From the NCBI GenBank assembly GCA_903927685.1, contig CAIYOB010000684.1, forward strand, positions 1 to 10,396: 10,396 nucleotides of DNA. Reading direction: 5' to 3'. This stretch comes from an uncultured Planctomycetaceae bacterium (GTDB lineage: Bacteria > Planctomycetota > Planctomycetia > Pirellulales > Pirellulaceae). The notes below the pieces were generated by a model, which worked only from the letters and a program-made list of their open reading frames with translations, had not been told where the DNA came from and searched no databases. Of this stretch, positions 5,450 through 10,396 are shown piece after piece. Every line of letters begins with the position of its first letter. Position 1 is the stretch's first letter. The translations under genes were made by a program, and so were the position numbers.

Positions 5450-7708
5450 GTGGATAAGAGCTTTATTTTCTGTGTCACAGGTTGGACGATCCTGCTGGCG
5501 GCCGGTCCGGCCGCGGGGCAGGTTCCGGCGGATTTCACGCCCCTGGTTTACGAGGCGGAGGACTGGACGACGCCCACCGACGCGTGGCAAGCCGACAAGG
5601 CGACGGCCACCCACTGGAACCTGTGGAGCACCGACACGGACGCGCAGCGCAAATGGTCCGGCGGCGTCGTGCTGCAATCGCCGGTCGTCAAGCAGGACCG
5701 GGCCACGCCTGGGGACGGCGCGCCGCCCTTGCACACGCGAATCACGGGCATCCCGGGCGGCCGGTACGAAGTCGAGATCAAGCTGGGGCGGGCCTTGGCG
5801 ATCTCGCGGGACGGAAAGACTTGGGAGCGAAAGGATGATGCCGACCGCACGATCGGCATCGTTGACATCCAAGCTGGCACCTTCGAACTGTGGGTCGATG
5901 ACCGCTTTGTCCACTCGGCCAGTCCGGGGTCATCCTATTACGATTGCCTGACCTTTCGTCCGGTACCCGCACGGGTCGAAAAGCCGCTGGTGGCCGGATT
6001 TGCCCAAACCCGCGTTCGGGAAGCCCTGGATCGAGGGCTGGTCGCCACGCCGGCGGGCCCCGGCCGAGTCTATGTCAGTTGGCGACTGTTGGATACCGAT
6101 CCGCGGGATGTCGCGTTCGACATCTACCGCGGTGTGCCGGGCGAAGCGCCGGAGCAGCTGAACAAGACGCCCATTCAAGCCACCACCGACTTCGTGGACG
6201 ACACGGCGACGGCGGGCCGCGAGTATTCCTACTCCGTGCGTGTGACCGGGACCGCCGCCGGACCGGCCGTCGCCCGGCCCGTCCTGGTACGTGCCGACGA
6301 ACTCGCCCCGTCCGGCCAGATCTTGCAGCTCGACCCGGGCGTCACGTTCCAGAAGGTCGGTATCGGGGACCTGGACGGCGATGGCCGTTACGACTTCGTC
6401 CTGAAGCTGCCGGCAGACAGCATCGATCCAGCGCTGCCGTGGTGGACGCCCAGTCCAGACACGTACCAACTGGAGGCTTACACCCGGGACGGCCGGCGGC
6501 TCTGGCAAAAGGACCTCGGCTGGGCCATCGAACGCGGCATCTGGTACTCGCCGTTGACCGTGTTCGATTTGGACGGGGACGGCAAGGCCGAGGTGGCGGT
6601 GAAGACCGGCGAGGGCGACCCGCGCGGCGAGGATGGACGAGTGCAGACCGGGCCGGAGTGGATTTCGATCCTCGATGGCCCCACCGGCACGGAGCTGGCG
6701 CGGGACGACTGGCCGTCACGCCAGATTCCCGGCGAGCCGTTCAACTACAACCTGTCCAGCCGCAATCAGATCTGCGTCGCGTACCTGGACGGCCGGACGC
6801 CCTGCCTGATCGTCGAGCGGGGCACCTACACGACGATCCGGCTGGTGGCCTACGAGTTCACTCGCACCCGGGGACTGCGCCGACTGTGGACTTGGGACAG
6901 CCGCGAAGAGACCGGCCGCGGACGCTACAACAGTCAAGGCGCCCATATCCTGCACGCGGCCGACATCGACGCGGACGGCCGGGACGAGATCATCGTCGGC
7001 TCGGCCGTCGTCGACGACAACGGCAACGGCTTGTGGTCCACAGGCTTCGGACACCCCGACTATTGCTTCGTCGGAGACATCGATCCGGCTCGTCCCGGCC
7101 TGGAGATCTTCTACGGCATCGAGCCGCCTCGGCAGAACAACGGCCTGTGCCTGGTGGATGCCAAGACGGGGACGGTGCTGTGGGGACTTTCGACGGCGAC
7201 CAATCACGTCGGGACGGATGGGATGTGCGCCGACATCGACGCTCGCTACCCGGGTTCCGAATGCCACGCGGCGGACTTGGACCGCGAGCGCCATTTTTCC
7301 CGGAGCTGGCTGTTCAGCGCGCCAGGGGCAATGCTGTCGGACGAGCGGCAGGGCACGATGTCGCAGCCGGTGTACTGGGACGCCGATCCACAGCGAGAGT
7401 TATTGCGCGGCGCAAAGATCTGCGACTTCCGCGGTGGCGAACATCCGCCTAAGATCGTGGGCCGGTGGGTGGCGGTTGCCGACGTGCTGGGCGACTGGCG
7501 GGAGGAGCTCATCACCAGCGCGCCGGGCGAGTTGCGGATCTACACCACGACGATTCCCGCCACGGACCGGCGCACCTGTTTGATGCAGGATCCGATTTAC
7601 CGGCTCGACGTCGCCGTGGCCGCGATGGGCTATTACGCGGCGCCGATGCTCAGTTACGATCTCGCGTCGGGCGGATCGGGGCTTGCCAGCGGGGCCGGCC
7701 GGCGCTAA
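5450..7708 (+). CDS. Secreted PL11-type rhamnogalacturonan lyase with an extra N-terminal module
   Basis: A 752-residue protein starting at GTG. Residues 1-24 are a signal peptide (FIFCVTGWTILLAAGPAAG). Residues about 30-171 are a beta-rich module beginning VYEAEDW and ending YYDCLTFRPV, resembling a carbohydrate-binding or galactose-binding-like sandwich. Residues about 179-283 are the usual PL11 fibronectin-like sandwich (VYVSWRLLDTDP, FDIYRG, YSVRV). From about 296 comes the eight-bladed propeller of PL11 with calcium-type loops: GDLDGDGRYDF (306-316), FDLDGDGKAEV (372-382), ADIDADGRDEI (504-514) and GDIDPARPGLEIF (542-554). These match the YesW/YesX/RhiE family, which cuts the Rha-GalA bond of rhamnogalacturonan I by beta-elimination. 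The stretch usually written GHGDA in this family here reads GFGHPDYCF (532-540), so this is a divergent clade. It is 71 nt after the GH106-like gene and 19 nt before the dehydratase gene. Confidence 0.88.
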   Translation: MDKSFIFCVTGWTILLAAGPAAGQVPADFTPLVYEAEDWTTPTDAWQADKATATHWNLWSTDTDAQRKWSGGVVLQSPVVKQDRATPGDGAPPLHTRITGIPGGRYEVEIKLGRALAISRDGKTWERKDDADRTIGIVDIQAGTFELWVDDRFVHSASPGSSYYDCLTFRPVPARVEKPLVAGFAQTRVREALDRGLVATPAGPGRVYVSWRLLDTDPRDVAFDIYRGVPGEAPEQLNKTPIQATTDFVDDTATAGREYSYSVRVTGTAAGPAVARPVLVRADELAPSGQILQLDPGVTFQKVGIGDLDGDGRYDFVLKLPADSIDPALPWWTPSPDTYQLEAYTRDGRRLWQKDLGWAIERGIWYSPLTVFDLDGDGKAEVAVKTGEGDPRGEDGRVQTGPEWISILDGPTGTELARDDWPSRQIPGEPFNYNLSSRNQICVAYLDGRTPCLIVERGTYTTIRLVAYEFTRTRGLRRLWTWDSREETGRGRYNSQGAHILHAADIDADGRDEIIVGSAVVDDNGNGLWSTGFGHPDYCFVGDIDPARPGLEIFYGIEPPRQNNGLCLVDAKTGTVLWGLSTATNHVGTDGMCADIDARYPGSECHAADLDRERHFSRSWLFSAPGAMLSDERQGTMSQPVYWDADPQRELLRGAKICDFRGGEHPPKIVGRWVAVADVLGDWREELITSAPGELRIYTTTIPATDRRTCLMQDPIYRLDVAVAAMGYYAAPMLSYDLASGGSGLASGAGRR

Positions 7709-7716
7709 GGTGTCCA

Positions 7717-7722
7717 AGGAGG
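7717..7722 (+). promoter_or_regulatory. Consensus Shine-Dalgarno of the dehydratase gene
   Basis: AGGAGG lies 5 nt before the ATG at 7728. It selects this start over an in-frame ATG at 7683 that would overlap the end of the lyase gene and has no ribosome site. Confidence 0.75.
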
Positions 7723-7727
7723 GATCG

Positions 7728-8093
7728 ATGGACGTTCAAGAATCGCAGCAACTGGTTACGAAGAAGTGCAAGCCTTGTGAAGGCGGTGTCGAGGCGTGCC
7801 CGGTCGAGCAGGCGCGGGTCCAAGTGGGCAAGCTGTCCGGGTGGTACCTGACGCACGATGGCCAGCGAATCCGCAAGGACTGGACCGTTAAGAACTTCGT
7901 CGCGGGGATGGAGTTCTTTCAACGGGTCGCCCAGGTGGCGGAAGAGGACGGGCATCACCCCGATTTGCATCTGGAGGGCTACCGCAGGGTTTGGATCGAA
8001 CTCTGGACGCACGCCATCGGCGGGCTGAGCGAGAACGATTTCATCCTGGCGGCCAAGATCGACCAACTGCCGATCCAGGTGAAGGGGCCGTAA
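7728..8093 (+). CDS. 4a-hydroxytetrahydrobiopterin (pterin-4a-carbinolamine) dehydratase
   Basis: A 121-residue cytoplasmic protein with no signal peptide, the usual length for the PhhB/PCBD family. The enzyme dehydrates 4a-hydroxytetrahydropterin to the quinonoid dihydropterin, recycling the cofactor of aromatic amino acid hydroxylases. The signature is complete: EEDGHHPDLHL with H76, H77, P78 and D79, then WTHAIGGLSENDF with W93, T94, H95 and D104. The N-terminus carries the CxPCEGG motif often seen in bacterial members (C14, C17) and a third cysteine, C24, in ACPVEQA. The 19-nt gap after the lyase gene and the perfect AGGAGG site suggest read-through transcription from the carbohydrate genes, although no metabolic link is obvious. 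No phenylalanine hydroxylase is in the window. Orphan copies of this family are common in bacteria and may have pterin or moonlighting roles. Confidence 0.9.
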   Translation: MDVQESQQLVTKKCKPCEGGVEACPVEQARVQVGKLSGWYLTHDGQRIRKDWTVKNFVAGMEFFQRVAQVAEEDGHHPDLHLEGYRRVWIELWTHAIGGLSENDFILAAKIDQLPIQVKGP

Positions 8094-8104
8094 TCCGCAT
8101 CCGT

Positions 8105-9256
8105 TCACTCCGGCTCGAAATCTTCGCGCTTGCCGACCCGGACCGTGACGGACAGCGTCGTTCCCTGACGGAAGACCACCAGGTTGACCGCCTCGCCCAC
8201 GGGGCTCAAGCTGACGAGATTGACCAGGTGGGCGTCGTCTTCGACCTGGACATTGTTCACTTTCAGGATGACATCGCCGGCGCGGAGATCGGAAGCGGCG
8301 GCCGGTGAGTTAGGAGTCACGTTCGAGACCAGCGCGCCGACCGGATGCGACAGGCCCGCGGCCGTCGCACGGCTGGCGTCGAATCGCGAATCCAGCCGCA
8401 CGCCCAGGTCCGCGCGGACGACGCTGCCCTGTTCGATCAGCTGGTTGGCGACAGTCATCACCATCTTGATGGGAATCGAGAAGCCGATCCCTTCGCTGCC
8501 GCCCGAACTGCTGGCGATCGCCGTGTTGATGCCGATTACCTCGCCGCGGAGGTTCATCAGCGGCCCGCCGCTGTTGCCGGGGTTGATGGCCGCGTCGGTC
8601 TGCAGAAAATTCTGGTACTTGACGCTGCCGTCGCCCAGTTTCAGATCGCGGCGGCCCATGGCGCTGATGATGCCGTAGGTCACCGAATGGCTCAGGCCGA
8701 ATGGGCTGCCGACGGCCAGCACAAAGTCGCCGATTTCCAGTTGATCGCTGTCTCCCACGCGGGCCGGCACCAGATTCTCGGCCTGAATCTCCATGATGGC
8801 CACATCCGTACCGCGATCGGTCCAGACCTGCTTCGGATTCAAGACCCGGCCGTCCGCCAGCTTGATCTTGATCTGGTTGAGCTGGGATTCGTTAATCACG
8901 TGGCGGTTGGTCAGCACATAGAAGGCACTCTCGTGCTGGATGACGACCCCCGAGCCGGCTTCTTCGACCGAACGGCGCGAGAACCGGACATCCTGGCTGC
9001 TGGACTTGACCGCCTCGATGTGTACGACCGTGGGGGTGACCAGGCGGACGACCCGTTTCAGCAAGGTGCCCTGCTGCTCCAACGCGGCCACCTCGCGATC
9101 GATCTCCGCGTACAACCGCTGCCGCGACTCCGTGGTCACGGGCAGAACTTCCAGCACGCCGTCCGCCGGCGACTGGGCGCAAAGCCGCGGCGGTGCACTG
9201 CCGCCCAGCAGCAGCGCGGCCAGGCAGACACCGAGAGCGAGTGGTCGAGCGTTCAT
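8105..9256 (-). CDS. HtrA/DegP-type periplasmic serine protease with one PDZ domain
   Basis: A 383-residue S1C protease. Residues 1-28 are a signal peptide (LALGVCLAALLLGGS, cleavage near LCAQS). Residues 40-72 are a charged helical segment leading into TPTVVHIEA. The chymotrypsin-like domain (about 74-275) has the full triad: H119 in TNRHVI, D151 in GTDVAI and S229 in INPGNSGGP. The oxyanion region and the specificity strand GIGFSIPI are intact. A single PDZ domain covers about 283-376 (LGVRLDS, VSNVTPNSPAAASDLRAGDVILKVNN). Family members degrade or refold misfolded envelope proteins; one-PDZ forms resemble DegS/HhoB-like enzymes, but there is no retained membrane anchor. A GGAG ribosome site (9266-9269) sits 9 nt before the ATG. 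The gene lies 55 nt behind the DksA-like gene, probably in one transcript, and ends 11 nt from the convergent dehydratase gene. Confidence 0.92.
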   Translation of the reverse strand: MNARPLALGVCLAALLLGGSAPPRLCAQSPADGVLEVLPVTTESRQRLYAEIDREVAALEQQGTLLKRVVRLVTPTVVHIEAVKSSSQDVRFSRRSVEEAGSGVVIQHESAFYVLTNRHVINESQLNQIKIKLADGRVLNPKQVWTDRGTDVAIMEIQAENLVPARVGDSDQLEIGDFVLAVGSPFGLSHSVTYGIISAMGRRDLKLGDGSVKYQNFLQTDAAINPGNSGGPLMNLRGEVIGINTAIASSSGGSEGIGFSIPIKMVMTVANQLIEQGSVVRADLGVRLDSRFDASRATAAGLSHPVGALVSNVTPNSPAAASDLRAGDVILKVNNVQVEDDAHLVNLVSLSPVGEAVNLVVFRQGTTLSVTVRVGKREDFEPE

Positions 9257-9311
9257 GCGAACGAACTCCGTTACGCGACAAGTGGGGTACCGAGGCGGAG
9301 GGCGTGTCCGG

Positions 9312-9758
9312 CTAGGTCACGTCCATTTCGATGTCGCGGAAGGAGAAATCGCCGTCCAGGCTGGAAGCCATCATCCGGGCCAAGTCCGAACCGCGGCGGG
9401 AGCCGTCTTTTTCCGCTTCCCGCTGGCAGCTGATACACAAGGTCGCGTACGGCAGGGCTTGCAGCCGCGGTAGCGGAATGGGTTCCTCACAGTTTTCGCA
9501 CATGCCGAAGTTCCCGTCCCGGATCCGTTCCAGAGCGGTTTCGATATTCGTCAACTCGCGGCTTTCGACCTCGGCCAATTGCGAGCTCAGTTCGTCCTGG
9601 GCGGCATCCAGGGCAAAATCGGCCACGTCCCCGCGACTCTGGCCCCGCAGCTCTTTGAGCAGGCTCAGGTCACCTGCCAGAGCACTTCGCAAGGCATCGC
9701 GGCGCCTGACCAACACCTTGCGCAGGTGCGCAATCGCATCGTTTCGCGTGATCTTCAT
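9312..9758 (-). CDS. DksA/TraR-family C4 zinc-finger transcription regulator
   Basis: A 148-residue soluble protein. Residues about 8-80 are two charged helices expected to form the DksA-type coiled coil. At the turn between them the sequence is GDVADFALD, giving D44-x-x-D47-x-A49, the same spacing as the DxxDxA tip motif of E. coli DksA that enters the RNA polymerase secondary channel. The zinc finger is C87-x-x-C90 and C108-x-x-C111 in GMCENCEEPI and TLCISCQ. An acidic tail (136-148) follows. DksA works with ppGpp to reset transcription initiation during starvation; the conserved tip suggests a true polymerase-binding role, while many planctomycetal paralogues are simply annotated TraR/DksA C4-type. 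The start is the ATG at 9756-9758 with a GGTGGAG ribosome site (9769-9775) 10 nt upstream. It is probably the first gene of a transcript that continues into htrA. Confidence 0.85.
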   Translation of the reverse strand: MKITRNDAIAHLRKVLVRRRDALRSALAGDLSLLKELRGQSRGDVADFALDAAQDELSSQLAEVESRELTNIETALERIRDGNFGMCENCEEPIPLPRLQALPYATLCISCQREAEKDGSRRGSDLARMMASSLDGDFSFRDIEMDVT

Positions 9759-9996
9759 GACCCTGGCTCTCCACCTTCGCTATCGGCCATCCTGAAATAC
9801 ACCCACCGCAGGCCTGCCGGGCAGCAAGGCGCGCAGACAGTCGCCTGACTCGCCCCCCAGGTCGCGGTACATCCCGAAACGGCACGCTCGCCGGATGCTA
9901 ACCCCGAGACAGAACCTCTGCGCAGTCCCCGCAGATTACCCGAATTAAGAGTATCTGGGGATGCTTGGGAAAAGTCCCCGCCATCCGCTACATACC

Positions 9997-10016
9997 GTCG
10001 ATTTCGGATAATCGAC
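9997..10016. repeat. Perfect inverted repeat (7-bp arms, 6-nt spacer)
   Basis: Arms GTCGATT (9997-10003) and AATCGAC (10010-10016) are perfect inverted copies around TCGGAT. The right arm overlaps GATAAT (10007-10012), a good -10-like hexamer on the plus strand, though no -35 fits 17 bp upstream. No T-run follows, so an operator is a better reading than a terminator. Confidence 0.45.
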
Positions 10017-10025
10017 ACAACACGT

Positions 10026-10046
10026 AGAGATATGAAACATTTCTCT
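10026..10046. repeat. Imperfect inverted repeat (9-bp arms, one mismatch, AAA centre)
   Basis: AGAGATATG (10026-10034), AAA, then CATTTCTCT (10038-10046). The arms match at eight of nine positions. It begins 9 bp after the previous inverted repeat. Its length and near-symmetry fit a dimeric regulator site. It could also fold as a hairpin in RNA. Confidence 0.4.
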
Positions 10047-10132
10047 GCGGACTCCCCATTTTTGTTCCCGTCGGCGCTGCCAGCATCCCAAGTTTGACCG
10101 GCAGGAGACCGCAATCTTGGAGCCGACTTGAC

Positions 10133-10396
10133 ATGGCAGAAGGGACACCGGAACACGAGCCAACCCGCGCGACGCCGGAGCGGCCAAACGCCGATCTGCA
10201 ACTGGGCCTGGGGCGCCGAGTCTACGACAATCAGGCGATGCGTCACGATTCCCGGCGAGCCGGGGATGGGCCTGCCGAGGTGGCAAACTCACGGTTCGAC
10301 CGGATCGAGGATCGCTTGGACTCGCTCGAGCGGATGCTTCGCGAGCTGATCACTTCGCGCGCCGAACCACGCGCCGACGGCGGTTGCCCCTCAGTC
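10133..10396 (+). CDS. N-terminal part of an unrecognised hydrophilic protein, running off the right edge
   Basis: From the ATG at 10133 the frame stays open for 88 codons to the last base. A GGAG ribosome site (10119-10122) is 10 nt upstream. There is no signal peptide or membrane segment. The first 50 residues are rich in E, P, R and D (MAEGTPEHEPTRATPERPN), then a heptad-like helix runs NSRFDRIEDRLDSLERMLRE (residues about 52-71) with hydrophobic residues spaced for a coiled coil, then a polar A/P/R-rich tail. I do not recognise a family. It could be a short coiled-coil adaptor or the lead-in of a longer protein. A competing antisense frame over the same bases looks like a shadow. Confidence 0.45.
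   Translation, partial: MAEGTPEHEPTRATPERPNADLQLGLGRRVYDNQAMRHDSRRAGDGPAEVANSRFDRIEDRLDSLERMLRELITSRAEPRADGGCPSV

Larger units (their letters stand above)
9759..10132. other. Divergent intergenic region between the DksA-like gene and the right-edge gene
   Basis: This 374-nt stretch has no convincing protein gene. The open frames across it are Arg- or Cys-rich shadows on either strand. It is locally less GC-rich around 9940-10065. It should hold the minus-strand promoter for the DksA-like gene and any plus-strand promoter for the gene at 10133; I could not place a convincing -35/-10 pair for either. GGGGA (9957-9961) pairs with TCCCC (9975-9979) over a 13-nt loop, and two tighter inverted repeats follow at 9997-10046. 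A T-run (10058-10064 region) is not preceded directly by a hairpin. Confidence 0.5.

Noticed and set aside
5944..7452. 502-codon plus-strand frame inside the PL11 gene
   Set aside because: Arg/Gly-rich out-of-frame shadow; all calcium loops and PL11 motifs are in the other frame.
8345..9433. 362-codon plus-strand frame opposite htrA
   Set aside because: The minus strand encodes a complete HtrA with triad and PDZ domain. The plus-strand frame is its antisense shadow.
9808..9824. GCAGGCCTGC palindrome and adjoining CTGCCGGGCAG
   Set aside because: Short, overlapping and with no usable loop; expected by chance in GC-rich DNA. No link to a promoter could be made.
9755..10292. Minus-strand open frames of 163 and 115 codons in the divergent intergenic region
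   Set aside because: No ribosome site, no domain, Cys/Arg-rich composition, and overlap with both the DksA-like leader and the plus-strand gene at 10133.
1..10396. CRISPR arrays, tRNA/rRNA genes, insertion sequences, attachment sites
   Set aside because: No spaced direct repeats, no cloverleaf or rRNA-like stretch, no transposase motif and no terminal inverted repeats were seen on either strand.

Overview
The window is GC-rich throughout, with strong G/C bias at third codon positions, and its genes look planctomycetal (Pirellulales-like). This is inferred from three things: a run of secreted proteins in families that planctomycetes expand (PQQ-like propellers, BPL_N domains, GH106, PL11), a TTGNNN-N17-TACAAT promoter, and an HtrA with a helical N-terminal lead-in. 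No 16S or other phylogenetic marker is present, so the assignment is tentative.

Layout, left to right. A 38-codon tail of a probable PQQ-like beta-propeller protein ends at 119 (+). Next is a secreted metallo-beta-lactamase-fold protein (186-1349, +). After a 194-nt gap holding a good promoter comes a secreted two-domain protein (1544-3115, +): an M14/AstE-AspA-type zinc hydrolase joined to a class-I glutamine-amidotransferase-like (BPL_N) domain with an intact Cys-His-Glu set. Then a secreted GH106-type alpha-L-rhamnosidase-like enzyme (3180-5378, +) and a secreted PL11-type rhamnogalacturonan lyase (GTG start, 5450-7708, +). A pterin-4a-carbinolamine dehydratase follows 19 nt later (7728-8093, +).

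On the minus strand a DksA/TraR-type C4 zinc-finger regulator (9312-9758) lies just upstream of an HtrA/DegP-type periplasmic serine protease (8105-9256). They are 55 nt apart and probably co-transcribed, and they run tail-to-tail into the dehydratase gene with only 11 nt between. The 374-nt region 9759-10132 holds two adjacent inverted repeats. A new plus-strand gene starts at 10133 and runs off the right edge.

Functionally, the centre is a small rhamnogalacturonan (pectin) degradation module. PL11 would cut the GalA-Rha backbone of rhamnogalacturonan I, and the GH106 enzyme would remove alpha-L-rhamnose from the products. No transporter, TonB receptor or intracellular uronate/rhamnose catabolic gene is visible. 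The right-hand block reads as a stress-response pair (DksA-like transcription regulator plus envelope protease). The least conventional item is the M14 plus GATase-like fusion, whose substrate is unknown.
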